Assembly (NCBI GenBank): GCA_003993805.1
Contig: RSEF01000002.1
Location: forward strand, 9,430,667 to 9,494,666
DNA: 64,000 nucleotides
Reading direction: 5' to 3'
DNA from: Himantopus leucocephalus
Taxonomy: Eukaryota; Chordata; Aves; Charadriiformes; Recurvirostridae
In this document: piece after piece, positions 21,756 through 36,232 of the stretch
Layout: each line of letters starts with the position of its first letter
Position numbering within the stretch: the first letter of the stretch is position 1
Translations under genes and position numbers: made by a program
The notes under the pieces: generated by a model
Databases searched by the model: none
What the model was told of the DNA's origin: nothing
What the model saw: only the letters and a program-made list of their open reading frames with translations

Positions 21756-24605
21756 ATTAGAAGATTATCCACCATGCATAAGGACCTACACAGCATTTGC
21801 AATTTCATATGTTAATGAGCTTTGGGGGTAAGATGGAAGTTGAAATAGATTTGTATCTCCACAATAGCATGCAGTGTCCTGACAGCACGCTACTGTTTCT
21901 CCATTATATGGGATAAGATTTATACCAGACTACCAGCACACAAAGTTGATAGCATTATCTTTGGTTATATATTTTATAGGGGAATTTTTTGAATAGAAGG
22001 AACTTGCTTGATACTAGATAAGATTTTCTGTGGAAATTATGGAGCTGCAATTCAGGTATCCCAGTTGTAAGCTACACCTAGAAAAGGAGAAAGCATTAGA
22101 CTGAGTGGAGTGGTGATATCTACTTATGACAGTTCAAGAATGTGTATGAAATACAGGTGGTGTACCCCACAGTATCAGAGCTTTTGTTTTTGGAAGTGAT
22201 TTAATTTCAGTTCTGGCAATGCTTTAGTGTGCTTCTATTCGTTCTGTCTTTGGAGTTTCGGGGATGAGGCCATTGCAGAATTAGGGGGTTTATGGCTCTG
22301 CTAATTCAGTTCTACACTCGTGATTTAGATATTTAATGCACTTGTGAACCAAAGTTATTTTAGATTTTCCATGACAAATCTAGATTCAGCCAACATTTTA
22401 ATTTTGACTCACTTTATGGTGTGGGATTTTCTCTGTCTTTGAAATCTATTTCATTTCCCTCCTCTTCCCGCTTTAAAATAAACCAACAAACCACATTGCC
22501 TTTAGACTGGGTTTCTCTGCAGATGTATTTTTAGATTGACCGGTGTTACCCTATTGTTCCTTAACTTACAGTCTCCTTTGTTTCCTTTTGTAGTTAGATG
22601 GCCCTAATGTGTTTTGATATATTTACATTTCCATATGCAATCCTTTTCCTTTTTTATAATAAATACTGGGATATGTCTTAAGAGACAAAGAACGTAATTC
22701 AAATACCTTCTAGAACACATTCTTGATTTCAATGAATTAATAAATAAAAGTTCTCTTGTGCAAAATCCACAGTTCAGTTTAGGCTAAGTAATGTTAAAGC
22801 GTAATGGCAGGAAAAGCCAATTTGGACCCCTATTTTGCAGATATGTGGAATGTACAATGTGATTGCATTTAAGCTTAGTAGAAAACAAACCATTACCTGC
22901 ATAGACAGGCTTAGGTTACAGCAGGGAAGCTGTTTCTTACCTGAATTTTATGGTTTTTGTGTAGTAGAGATAAACAAGTGTTCCCAAGTGGAGTGAAATG
23001 TCTTTTTAACTCTCTCTGGAATCTCAAAATTGAAATTACATTGTTCTTCTGGTGTAAATGGGTATAGACAGGTAATACAAGGCCAGGTGAATTTTATCAA
23101 GCAGGCATTTTTATTAATTTGGCATGCTCACAAAATGCTTTTAGTCTGGATTGCAATCAAAGCTCTGAGATTTGAACTAATGTCAAACCCTTAGGACAAC
23201 TTCTTGGTATTACCACATAGCATGATGCTTGCAGAAAGCTGCAGAAATCTAGCAAGTATCATGTGTTCAATGAGTTTGGCATACCTGAAGGGTTCTTTTG
23301 GTTCCCCAAGAGTAAATTGCAGGGGAGAATTAGACATTCATTTTTACAAATGTGAGTGTGTAAAATCCTCAGTTCTGATAAAGATTATTTATGGAAGTAA
23401 ATTTTAAATGTGTCTGTTTTTAAATGTTGTGGGGAATATGAGGGACTTCATACATGTGCTTAGAGGTAGGATTGATTATTTCTTAGATATGGTTTTATTC
23501 GAAAGATCAAGATTTCTTGAAACAGGACTTCGTGATTTACTCTGTTTAAGACCACATCAGCCATAGATACTTTCCCAAACATCAATAGCATGTTATGGTT
23601 AAGACAAGAGATACCCATGATTTTATGCACCTAAGTGGCTTGTATTTCTAGTAATGGTGAAGTTTTTATTGTATAAATGAAGAAGGAGAGGGAGAGAGTT
23701 TGATAAATAATTGAGTTTGTTCCAAACAAATTGGGTGGCACAAAGTAAGGAATATACATGAAAGGTGGTGAAGAGGATGGATTTGCCAGAGCTAAGAAGT
23801 GTAGGAGGAGATGAAAGTAGAGATGTGGCTTTGAAAGAAAGCTTTGAAAGAAAGCAGAAGAAACATGGATGTGGGAGATTTGAGGAGACACACTGAAAGA
23901 GAGGAGCTGTAAGGAGCTGAGTTTCTGGTGCAACTGAGCTTGAAGGGTTGAGGGTGAGAATGTGTTATGGAAAATGGGAAATTAAGTTGAGTCTTAGCAG
24001 TGAGGATGAAAATACAGGACACAGCTGGAGATGTAGAAAATGGAGAAGCTTCAGGGTCTGGATATGAGGGCTCCACAAGGGAAAACGATGGGGATTTCAG
24101 CAAGAAAAAGGCTGGTGTCATCAAACAAGTAATAAAGAAAAGAAATGCGATATTATTCATATTGGGTCATATTCTCTTTGAGTTACATGGCCTTTACCAA
24201 AGAGAGTTTACCTACTGAGGTGTACTACTAAGTGATCCTGAGGATTAATGATATCATAAAAATATAGACATCTTAGGTAAAACAGCATCTGTAGAAGGTG
24301 GAGAGGCAAACCTTTAGAGTATGGCAGAGGAGGTCACCTAAGAGACTGAGAGAGGTAATTCTCCTGGAGGAAATTGTCTGAGAGAAAATCAAATGAAGAG
24401 CTTCAGAATGCAAACTGAGAAATGTTGCTGTTTTTTAGCAGTTCTTCCTTTCCTAAAGATTTGTAAGAGAAATTTATTGCACCAAGCAGTTGCTACTATG
24501 CCAGTGGACTACAGCTACAGGAGCAGAAAGATTAGTCTTTAGAACAGATGAAATTGCCTCTTGAGAAAAACAAGTGACAGTCTGCACTTTGAATTTTGTT
24601 TTTAA

Positions 24606-24624
24606 AAATTGATTAAATCAATTT
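24606..24624. repeat. Near-perfect palindrome
   Basis: AAATTGATT and AATCAATTT are exact reverse complements separated by a single A. This could be a symmetrical homeodomain-type site or just AT-rich chance. Confidence 0.6.
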
Positions 24625-27314
24625 ATATCTTCTGTTAAAGCAGAAACAAGTTGAATCCTAATCTCATTTTATCAACACTCTAGGTTTTTAGAAAAAAAAA
24701 TTGATTTTGCCTCAACTGTATTTTGATGAATCAGCATGCATTTTGAGAAACCTCGTATCGAGGCGGACAGGGCTGCATTTTTGTTTTACGAAGTGTGTTT
24801 GTGGTAGGTATATTCAAATAGACTTTATATTTAAACTAAACTGCCACATTTCAGGAAATGATCTGGCATAAAGTCCGTAGTTTCTGTTCTCCTCTGCATT
24901 TTATAAATAGGAAATCACTGACTGTGATTTGTATTGATTTCTTAAAAGTAGCTGGAGAGTAAGGTACTTAAAAGAAGTGTGGGTGTTCAGTATCTTTTGG
25001 GTTCTCAATAAATTTTTTTAGACTCTTGCGCAGGTTTCATTTACATTGCTCTTTCTCAGCATTAAAAAAAGGACTAGGAGAAAGCTGGTGACTTTTTGAG
25101 GACTTCACCATATTACCTTGCTTCTATAATTACATTGACTTAAATCAACTGATTTACTCCACTCTGAAACTAAGTAAGCCTTACTCAGCCTTATCGCACA
25201 TATTTATCAGCACAGTTCTGTTTTAAAATGTTATTGGCTGTAGCAATTACAGTCTTCATAATTTATGATATTATAATATAAGCTCCTTTTTGCCTGGAGC
25301 TCTATAATTTATTTATGTGTGTTTTTATTTACATAACATATTTATTACTTATGAAAGACACTTCAGTGGTAATGCTGAAGAGCAAGAACATGGAATGCAT
25401 GCACAGAAGAGTGGTTTTAAAGTATGTGCCATCTTCTTTGAAATCATCTTGCCAAGCTGGTGGTTCCAAGCTGCATCCAGAAATGATTCATTCCTTTCTT
25501 TTGTCTCAGTCTATTCCCGTTTCAGCAAACTACTACATAAATGGCATGTTTTCAGCATGCTCTCTGTGTGTGTATTTGGCATTTGGACTTCTGTTGATAC
25601 CAATGGACTATATGGCTCAATTTCTGTCCATCTGTTCAGAAACACATATCCAAGAAAAAAAATGGGACCATGTAGAAATATCTTTGATATTGGTCAACAG
25701 AGTCACTTTCTAAAAGTTCCGTTTGCTGTATAATAAACATTCCAGGGCTGAGTAACATGGAGCTGTAAATCTTGACAATAGTACCAATGAACATCAACTC
25801 ATTGCTTAATGCCTCCAGATTCCTGATTTGATTGCATATTTGTGAGGAACAGTGCACCTTCTTGCTTAATCTCTCTGAGTAACGAGACCCTCAATGTAGT
25901 GTCAAGATTCTCTAAGCTGTTGGTGCTCCATGAAATTTATCTTCTATCAGCCAACTAGACAAACATTAAGTACTAAAGAAGCAAAACTAAAGTGCCGGTC
26001 CTGGTCTGAAGAAGTTGTCAGCTATACGTGTTAGTGTCATTAACTGAATTTAGTAAAATCTCTCCCAGAAACCTAACTGGTTTCTGCAGACTATGTATAA
26101 TGTGAAATGTGTGTTCCTTGCATGTAAGAGTGCTTCCAACATGTATGTGCTGTCCCAGGGAAATCATTAGAAACACTAAAATGGGTAATGGTTCTCAGGT
26201 TGAGCCTCTGCTTATAATAAGAGTAGTGGGTGGATCTCAATGCAAACAAAAGCTTGTCAATACACAAGATTGTGGCTTCCGTAGACACATCATCATAATG
26301 AAAATCTTACACTTACTCTGTATCTTAAATTCCAATGGAATATCAAGAGTTCTCAAAATGTGATCAATAAGCTAGCCTTAAAATATGACATATTGAAATA
26401 CAACATAGTGTCTTGCTTTTAAAAATGAATGGGATCAATACATTTTGTTTAGATGTCCACAATCATGGAATTGATTAATCTTTAATTCTGAAGGGTAAGT
26501 GAAAGTGCCTGAAACATTTAATATAATAATACATTAAGACGATCACTATAAACGCAGTGAACCGTATGCCCTAGAGATGCCAGGAAGGAACGTGTTTTTC
26601 ATAGGTAATGCTTGTTGCTCTGGAAGCAGCGTTTCTTCTACAGGTCGTACATCCAGCATGACATATTAATGTCACTGCATTTCTTTTTGGTATTGCTGAT
26701 TGCATGGTATTCAAGCGCGATTTTTGCTTTGGTGCAGCAAGGTGGCATGTCATGGGCTTCCATACTCATGCATGACTTGCAGATAAAGAACTAAAAAAAT
26801 AATTGAAGCTCAGAGTGGAAGTGTTGGCACCGTGTTTTGGCACTATAACTTTAGGTGGTTCCTTGCTTAGACTGTGGTGGCTGGGTAGGAAGGTTCTGCT
26901 TAGTTGATATTGCAAAAAATGTCGTGCTTGACTTAAGCAGACTGTTTCAGCGGCAGTTTAACCAAATCTGTGCCAATCAGTGGAAGAGTTGTACAGTATT
27001 TAGCAGGATTTTTTTTTTAGTTTTTTCTTTCTTCTCCTTCCAGTCAGTGTGATCCCAGCTGTTAGGAGATCCTAGGCCAACACTGTCAGGGTCTACTGAG
27101 AAGTTATCACTATTGAACAGGGACTTCTGTGTGAGGCAGAGTGATGCGTTATAGAATGTTTTACTCATGCTACTCATACCAGGGAAGGAGATGGTCCCAC
27201 TTTGCAGACAAACTTGCCTTGGCTTTAAATGTTTATGGAATACTTTCTTCCTGAAGTGAGTATTATATATTCAATTATAGATAGCACGGGATGATTTGTA
27301 ACACTCTGAAGCAA

Positions 27315-27336
27315 AGCTGGTTGAAAACAACCAGCT
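27315..27336. repeat. 9-bp perfect hairpin with AAAA loop
   Basis: AGCTGGTTG (27315-27323) and CAACCAGCT (27328-27336) pair perfectly across AAAA. Unlike other hairpins here the stem is not AT-only. No terminator role is expected in an animal genome. Confidence 0.75.
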
Positions 27337-27589
27337 AATGTTAGTAATAAAAACTGAATAAAAAGTGATGTCCCAGCAAATTATGTCTCTAATATAACTG
27401 TAACAATCCTTTCACTGCCTTCTGAATAGTATATTTATTTTGAAAAATATTATTTTGGGTGAGTCAGAGCAATTTGTGAATTTAGGTTAGAGCGAATAAG
27501 TTTTCCTGAAGAAACTATCACGAAAAAGAATCGCGCTTCATTGTAATTACACAGTCATGCCTTATACACTTTACAGTACCCATGCCAAG

Positions 27590-27790
27590 ATTTGAGAGCT
27601 TATTTGCTAATTGCAGATGAATATGGCACTTAATTAATTAGGTGCTACACACCCTCAATTGTATGTATCTATCATAATGATTTAATTTATAGTGATACAT
27701 TTGTCTGGATAATTTATTGTCCATGGAGAAATGTAAATCACACTGTTTATTTAAGGCATCTAATTTAGGTGTGATTTAGGACACCAGAAG
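27590..27790. promoter_or_regulatory. Candidate conserved non-coding element (TAAT-rich)
   Basis: This segment is dense in homeodomain-like cores: GCTAATTGC, CTTAATTAATTAGG, ATGATTTAATTTATAG and GATAATTTATTG, mixed with GC-containing phrases such as GTCCATGGAG. The lack of simple-sequence slippage and the mixed vocabulary resemble developmental enhancers in gene deserts. Conservation has not been tested, so this is inference from composition only. Confidence 0.3.
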
Positions 27791-28285
27791 TTAGGAACTT
27801 CAGTTTCCTGTGTTAGGGGAGAGTAGCAGGTACTTCCAGAGGGCGATTCAAAGCACGTACATCTGGACACATGAGTACACTCCTCCTTGTGAGCAGTAGT
27901 GATGAAATTTAAGAGTTTATCTTATGAAACAGCGTAAGTACTAATCACTAGGCATTCTCATGAGTTGCCAGAGCCTTGGATTCAATTCCTCTTCATGCTA
28001 GTCTTTTTTATGTGTCCATGGAGGCACCTAAGCTCATCCTCTGTCTCTTCCTGCATCCAGCTCCTATCAGCAATGTGACTGTCCTCAGTCCTATACGGCA
28101 ACAGTCATCTGTATCTTGAAAATCTGATTCTTGCTTGCTGAAATTTGATTGTTGTTTTGTACGCTTTTTGGGACAATGTATAGTTTGCTTATTTTCTCTC
28201 CTATATAATTATTTGCATACCATAGAAAGAGGTGAATCATCTGTGCTTTAGGAATGACCATAACTGGAACACAGAAATGATTTGG

Positions 28286-28318
<33 letters not shown>
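28286..28318 (+). repeat. (TA)n(TG)n microsatellite
   Basis: A run of TA (28286-28296) passes directly into TG repeats through 28318. The 60-70-codon frames over it, reading CVCVC or HTHTH, are artefacts. Confidence 0.95.
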
Positions 28319-28699
28319 ACGCAGCTAGGTATAAGCTTAAATATATGGTACAGGACATTGCAAAGGCAAAGTGATGTACATAGTGTTACTGTTTTTAATA
28401 CAAGCCTTTTAAGAGCCAGCAATTTATCAAGGAAGCAGACAGGATCTTAAACTTTTTTGGATTAAGTGTCTATATCATAAAGATTTTCAAATTAAAAATC
28501 TTGCTGAACTTTGGAGGAGAATCTCACGTACAAAGTATTCCCCCAAATAAAACTAAAGCCAGACAAACAATAGCTACATATAAAGGAAAAGTATTAGTAT
28601 ATGTTCTGTTATTGTAACTTTGTTAAGTTTACTAAGGGTGCTTATGGTGTGCTTGGCAGAATATATTTCTTGCCCAATGACATATAAATAAATAACAAA

Positions 28700-28900
28700 T
28701 CATGTCAATGCATTTGAGATCTTAATATTGTTAAAGAATTGATTTACTAAATACACAATTTGATGGTTTTAATTAATAATACGCTGTAGTGTGGAGTTCT
28801 GTCACAGTGACCCTGAGGTCGAGACCTGTAGTTTATGGACTATTAATTAGCCATTAAGTCATTCGCTCATCTGACCTGCAAATCTATCAGATTGATGGAT
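28700..28900. promoter_or_regulatory. Candidate conserved non-coding element
   Basis: It contains GGTTTTAATTAATAATACGC, CTATTAATTAGCCATTAAG and CTGACCTGCAAATC, again rich in TAAT/ATTA cores. The interior CCCTGAGGTCGAGACC includes CpG, which is rare in neutral AT-rich DNA. The suggestion rests on composition only. Confidence 0.28.
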
Positions 28901-31900
28901 AGCAGAGACCTTTATGTTCCTAATAGGTATTCTATTTAACTTTCAAAATTTTCAAGCAAAGTTTGATCACAGAGTAAAATGAAGTGAGAAGAGAGCTTAA
29001 CAATTTTTTAAGGCTATTTCATCACCTTTCACTTGAATGCAGATATTAACCTGAAGAATACCATTGCTGTCTTCACTGTTCTCCCAGCACTACTGACTGA
29101 ACAGTGCAACTAGTATCTTAATTTCTTTTTTTTAAAAAGAGGAACTCAAAATGATTTTTACAGATCTTTTGAATGTGTAATATCAAGCATAAATTTTAAT
29201 TGCACTTCATTTACTAAGTGGTGCATTACCTCATCCTTTGGTTTTAACAATGGATTTTCTATAAATCTTCATATGGTTAAACATGATAAACTGCTCAACA
29301 TATCATGAAACATGGCAGTGCTTATTAGCACTTGAGAAGTTATTGATTGCTTATCTTGATTAATCTTTTATGGGTCTCTGTAGTATTAATTCCACTGAAA
29401 AGACTTTGGAAGTTCTGTAGCATTAGTCTCCTCATTCATACATTCGCCTTCAATTACATGGATTTCTCTGACTGCTCTTGCTAGATTAATTATAACCTCT
29501 TTGTCACCAGATCTTGCTTTCAGTTTATCAAGAATTAGAATTTTAATGAAAAATACATATTTAAAAGATTCTAAGAAGGAGTGGCATTAATGAGACGAGA
29601 TGTTTCCTGCAATTTGGTAGAAGGAAGGAATTCTTAGCTTTCTGGCATAAGGAGGAGAAGTGAGTATCAATTTTAGAGGCACAGTTTATGATGTATGGGT
29701 CTTGCCACATATTCAGCTGCTTCATTTCAGATACAGCCTGGGAAGTTTCCTCTCATATTTTAACTTAATGACAAAGCTTTTCTATAACAAGCAGTATCAG
29801 CTTTATCATAAAAAAGAGGAAGACTGCAGTTTGCTCACGAGGTTTATCTGGGGGAATGTAGGCAAAGACACAAGACCTGCCTGGATAAATGCTGAGTGTG
29901 TCCTTGAGAGTAGGTTTCCTATGTCCCAGAGAAGTACCTGCTCTACTCGGCTAGAATCTCTTTCTTCTCATTTTTAAAATGGAAATCTTAATGTGTTTGC
30001 ATCTTTTTTTCTGGTGCAGAGTGAAAATAAATTCCATGATTCAAAATTTCATAATGTCTTTGGTTTTGGACAGTGTTGTGATTTGGTCCTAAAGTCAAAG
30101 AGCATAACATAACCAGAAGTCACTCGTACGCATAAGGACTGGGTAAACAGAGGTCACTCTAACAAAAATATCCTGCCCACAGATTTGAGAAACTGCTTCA
30201 AGCCACAAGGTCCCAACAATTTAATGTTCCAGTTTTAATTTGATGGAATGTCATTGTTTCATGGTCAACTACTGATGAATACTTGGGTGCTGAGTGGTTT
30301 GCCATCACCATCTCAGTGCATTCTTGGTCTCAGTCTCTGCTCTCCCTCTACTCTCATTTTGCAGTCACTTTAAACACGCATTTAGTGACCACTGGGATTC
30401 TGTGAGGCAGGGAAGAGAAGGCTTTGCAGCCACTCAGCGCCCAGCCTGGACTGTGGCGTGGCAGCGTTATGGACTTTGTATATGCTACCTTTTGTATAAA
30501 GACATGAAAGAAATCTACATCTAGCATAGGTGTATATTGAAGCCTTAGTGGATTGTGCAGTTATGGAGAAGTTCTAATCTGATGCTGTGAAACAACAACA
30601 GGAGGATGTGGATGTTTCCAGTGATTTACAGTGGGGTTGATCCCACTCCAATTCAGAAGAGTGGAAAAACTGTCACTGTCTGGAATGGACAGGGGTCAAA
30701 CTGGTGTCGCTGCAGCAGCATTTGTGATGATCTCACTTTCTTACAGATCTAAACCATTGGCAAGAGCAACAGAGCTCTGAAGTAAACAAACAAAACCCCC
30801 ATAGCAATAAAAGGCTAGCTTTATTCTGATGTTAACATCATATTGAAAGAGTAATGAGTCATTCACCTTATTAATAATGGGCAGATTTTCAATACCAGCA
30901 TATTTTATTGTCATCAATCCCTGTTGCATGTGTAGGAGCTGGAGTACAGCCAAAAGGAGAGGAGGAGTAGAAAGGACCCTCGGTTTCAGAGGTTAAAAGA
31001 AAAAAAAAAAGATAGAAAGCAAATGAGCTCAATTCCTGTTTCTATTTAAGTTGAAATGAAAACATCTTTTGACCTTGGAAAGGCCAATTTTTCACCCTGC
31101 ATCAGGACTTCTTCCTTTTCTGTAACATGCTTTTAAATTCAGCGCTAGCTGTTGAGAGCTCTGCTATCTTCATAAATGTGCTGTGAGGGGTTTAATCCTG
31201 GTAAAGGGCTTCACAAGGAAGGCGCGATGAGAGTGCAAACCATGGACAATATTGATGACTGACTGAGTATGCACAGGCATCATGGACTGTCATGTCTACG
31301 TTGTATTCCTAGGAATATTTTGTATTACGTGTCGCTTCTGAAAGCTGTTGAACGTTCAACTATTGAATATTAACAAAGTTATTACATAGACAGACCAAGT
31401 CACTCCTCCCAGATACCCTAAACAAAGAAATGGACCTATGGTGTCTTCCTGACTCTAGAAGTTTTATCAGTCACGAGGACAAAGATTTCACCACACAAAT
31501 CCCTTGATTTCACGTAGTGTCAGGGCTTAAATGCAGATTGTTTCTTGTATGGGGATGTGCAGGCCGCACAGATAGATTGCAACCTGCTATGAAATTATCA
31601 GTAAGTTGGCACAAAATAGGATTTATACTTGGGCTCTATACTAAATGGATACATTAACCTAAAAGATCCCTATAGGGGAAAAGAAGTGGGCCATGACTCT
31701 AGTGTAGCCTGAGGGTCATGGCAGCAGCTGCAGAGCAATTGTTCTTTGTGTCATGCGAAATGTTCATCTTCTCTTGTTTCCACACAGGTCTCTGCAGAGG
31801 GAGAAAGATTTTATTCTCTAATAGTATTGGGGAAGTTATTCCAGCCATTTTCAAAGGGTAAACAAGTGATGTTTCTTATTAAGCTATACTGTCAATTAAA

Positions 31901-34734
31901 AAAAAAAAAATCAGTCGGAAAGAATCCTCAAGTTTGTTTAACCTATTTTGAAAAAGCAGATCAGAGGAATGACTTTCAAATGCAAGGTGGTCATGTTGTG
32001 TCTCTAAATTAGTCTCAGTATCAAGGTTATGTGAGAGGGGTTGCATTTTTCAAGTTGGTTTTCTGAACTGCCTAAGCAAATTTGATAACGGGCAACTAAA
32101 GCGAAGAGCTGCAAATACTAGGCATGTCTGTGTGAGCAAATGTGGAATTTGCCCAGGGAAAAGTTTAGTTTAAAGTTTAGTGAGTTGGTTTAAAATTTTA
32201 CTCTTTATCTGTACAATGTTTGTAGGTAAGAGCCTTCAGCTTCTACTTTGGTGTAGACAAAAATGTGCACATGCAACATCAGCATGTTTTTGAAGGTGCT
32301 GTCCCTGTGCTGGACAACGCTTGTGCTTTCTCGCAGCCCCTTGGCATCTGCTTGCTCAGAACATCTGCACCAGATGCCAGCCATCCTCTACCTTATGCTG
32401 CAGGGTCCCTTTAAAATCAGTTAGGGAAGTCATGTGAAATACTTTTCAGTTTTTGCTGTTTGAGGACCTTGGCAGTTAGATGGTTTTACGATGCTGCACT
32501 GTGTTTTTTTCTTTAATGAAAGATGCTTTTACTTAAAAAAAAAATTTTGTAGGAAAGCTTTTTTGCTCAAAATCACGCTACACAACATCAGAAATGAACA
32601 TGTTAAAAATTAATTTTCACTTACAATCTCTTCACTTAAAGGGTAACCCATAATTCTCATAATACTCACTTGAACTTAATGTTTTCCTGTCTTCTAATGG
32701 ACAGTAATTGAGAGGGATCCATCATCTAAATTATACTGTAGTGCAGAGAATCACTTAGAAAAATGGTGCTATAAACTGGAATCTCTATGGTAAAAATCAA
32801 TCCCTGGAAGCCGGTTAGTTTTAAGGAAAGATATTACCTATGTGCTAGGCTTGTAGGTAGCTTTATTGTGTTTATATTAATTTGCATATGGAGTTTAAAT
32901 CCATCATTTTTCTAATATGAAGTAAAAAGTTGGCCCTCGAACTATGATTTTTTTTTTTTGTTTCCACATACTTCCATGAAGGACTATGTCTTCTTCACTG
33001 GCATAACTCGGTACGGTTTGCAAGATGTTAAGGATGTCCTTGCGACATTAGTTAACAAACACATTTTTTTCTGCTGAGGGTTTCAAGAAGGATCCAAGAA
33101 GTCCTTTCTTATTCACAATGACTCCGTAAGTTATTCTAAGTGAGTGCCTTTTACTAAGTTGTGGGGAAGTCCTAGGAAATAAAATCTGAGGTAGGAACAC
33201 TATTGTTCTTCCCTGCTGCATAAGGGGATCTTCTCTGGCTTGAATCCTTCTGTTGTAGCAGAACTTGTTCCCTTTCTGGTGAGAGGTCACCAAAATGACT
33301 GTGGGAAAATCCTCCAGGACATCTGGAGGAAGCCCCTAAGTCATGGGTTTTCAAATGTTTGAGTGTGTATTTTGGGAGAGGGATCATTTTGTACCAGCCC
33401 AATTCTTAGCCATCTCCTTCTGACTGCTACCCAGGGTCTGTTAGCAGGGGTGTATGGATGCCACCCTACCAGCATGCCTATTCTCCAGTTCTAGTTTAAT
33501 GGGATAGATAGATCGATAGATGCATGCCCAGGGAACTGCTTCCCCAAATCCAGCCTCCGGACACTCCTTTTCCAGATAGTTGGTGTGTTCCTTCTAGCTG
33601 TCATTAATGTCCAATAGCTTCATGTCCCAAGTGGCTGAAGCAGAGACAGCAGCAGTCAGTGGGATCTAGGGATATTTGCATGCCAAGGACATGTCCTCCG
33701 CATACTTTTCATGTGTCTTTGCTTGCCACTTACAATCAAATAAGGAGCAGAACTGACCAAGAGTTCATGACCACTGCACCATTATTGAGAAAGTTTAATA
33801 GAGGGGCACTAATGAGGGCCTTGAGACTATCATATAAACATGATCAAATATCTGTGCTCCTTATGTGTGCTTTAATGAATGTAGTGCAAAACACTTCCAT
33901 TTTATTTTCCATGTTTTGCAGCTGGAACTTTGAGATGTGGTGGAAAAAATTTCTCTGAAGTAATTTAGGAAATCTGTGGAAGACCCAGCGATAAATGGCA
34001 GTCCTGAATCCCACTGCAGTAATCTAACCGTAAAATATTTCTCTCTTCTCTTCATAGTCTCTTACAAACTCCAAGGGCCAGTAGGGCTAGGTGAAAACTT
34101 CAGCAATATGTACTGGATACCATATTTGAAAATTATTAAGAAATTCATCATAAAAGACAGAAATGAGTCTCCATTGACCAGCTCTGACCTTGAATTATCC
34201 TTCTCCCCTCACACATTCGTTTTCAATAGCTGTGAGAAACATCTTTCTCCAAGAAGCTGTGGATATTCCTTTTGCCAGTTTATAAGCAAAACACAAAGCA
34301 ATTTTAAAAGCTGTCAGCTACAATTACTTCTTCAGGTTAAAAAATACCCTTTGTTTTTCCAGTAACTACTAATGGTTTAAAGCACTTTCATAAAAATCTT
34401 CCGCACTTTGGGGAAAGGACTAGTTTCTATATCTTTATTGGAAAAAAAACCCCAAACAACCCTCCAAAAATCCAGCAGCCTTGATATATGAAGGTTTTCC
34501 TTCTTCCTTTATAGGAACCTGTACCATAACCTTATTTTTTTTTTTTTTATTCCCCAGATTTAGACAGAGACAGCCTGACAGTGTCTGGTGCTATTCTTCT
34601 CCTTGCCACTTATGTATGCTCCCTCACAGACTATGATATCACAACTCATTAATCATGCAGCAGGCTGGCTCGAGTGAGATCAGAGTGTGGGCCAATGCCA
34701 GTGCTCCTTTCCTCTGATTCATCAGGTGATTTTT

Positions 34735-34754
34735 NATTTTTTTTTTTTTTTTTT
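34735..34754 (+). repeat. Poly-T run with one unresolved base
   Basis: One N at 34735, then A and 18 T. This is a homopolymer with uncertain base calling. Confidence 0.9.
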
Positions 34755-36232
34755 GTACCTTAGTGTGGTCACAGAAGTGTATAAATAGGAACAGTATTCA
34801 ATATTTTAGCCTCAGGCTAAATTTAAAGGTTTCACTGAGATCAGGTGTATGAGATGGGCTGAGCATCTAAAGTAAGATTTGTCAAGCAGATAAATTTGGT
34901 GGCAATTACTAAAATACTGTGTAACTAGAGAGGTTTTGTTTAAGGGCATGATAAAGGAGTCTGTGCCAGCTTTTATAAAGAAACGTGAAAAGAAATAAGG
35001 AGTCTTCACTTGCTTTACGTTCTCATGTGGGGCCAACCTATTTGCTCTGGTTTTTGTTAGTGAACTACAGAAGGCAGATGACTAACCAATGTCCAGGCCT
35101 GCTAGCAGAGTTACCTGGCTGCAGAGAATAAGCCAAATAGTTCCAAAATCAGGCAAGAAATTCCCCTGAACGGATTAATTAGGAGGCTCTGGGTTTTGTC
35201 CTTAACTCTACTCACAATACTGTTACCAAAGTATTGAGGAGCATAATCCCAAGGGTCACTGTTGGCATTTGAAGAAAATTAGTTGTTGCTAATGGAGGCA
35301 AAGAAGTTTTGGCGAGGATACTCTGCTGGTTTAACTCACATCTTTGTGTCCCCTTGCAAGTGGCAAAAGAAGGCAGGGAGGTGATTGAATTCATGCCCCT
35401 ATTGCAAAATGTTGTTCATCGTATTGGGAGTCCATTTTTTTTCTCTCCAGGTAGACCGTCTTAGGCGAATAAGCATCCAACCTCTCCCAGGCTTGGCCGG
35501 TTAGTTCCAGCATGGCAGCAGTGATAGGGCATTCCTTCTGATTTTCAGATATTCACTTAAATGTTACCTTCCTCTGTGCCAAGTCTGAAGAACTGCAGGA
35601 AAGGACAGTCAGTGGTTAAGAACCGAACTGTAGCTGCCTCATTGGCAGAGCAAAGGCTGTCGAGGCAGATAAGGAACACAGCAAAAGGAGCAAGGAGTAA
35701 GCTGTTTACAGCCTACAGATGACAATCTGACACCAACGGTGTCTGGAATAACACAGAGAAGTGCACTGCAGTTTTTTCACTTTTCCAGTGTCAGTACGAT
35801 GTACACTGGGGAGGTTGTATCATTGCCAGCAAGAGCTAAGATGAGGCCCTACGAAATGCGGGAAAAATACTCATTGTTTTGAATTAGAAGACACATTTTC
35901 ATCTTACTGAAAGCAAAAATCTTTGCTTTGCAGGAATAACTGACTGGTCCAGGCTACTGAGTCTGTACATTCACAGGATAAACCAGTATGGAATAACAGT
36001 GGGTTCCCAGGTGTTGATTCTGACTCCTGAATGGGCTTTTTGTTTTTACTTCCATGGCAATAGCACGGCAGTAGCTTAGTTGCAGCTGAGTTGTGTAAAA
36101 GAGAACCCAAGCGTTATCCTGTGGCACGATGGGTTCATGACTTGTGAATCTGAGGACGAACTGCTGTCAAATCATCTAGCAATCTAGTTCTCAAAAGAAG
36201 TCTCTTTTCTTCCTGTATCTTGATTATTATGA

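Noticed and set aside
27830..27850. CTCF-like AGAGGGCG core
   Set aside because: Only the core half matches; the upstream CCA part of the motif has mismatches, so there is not enough to call a site.
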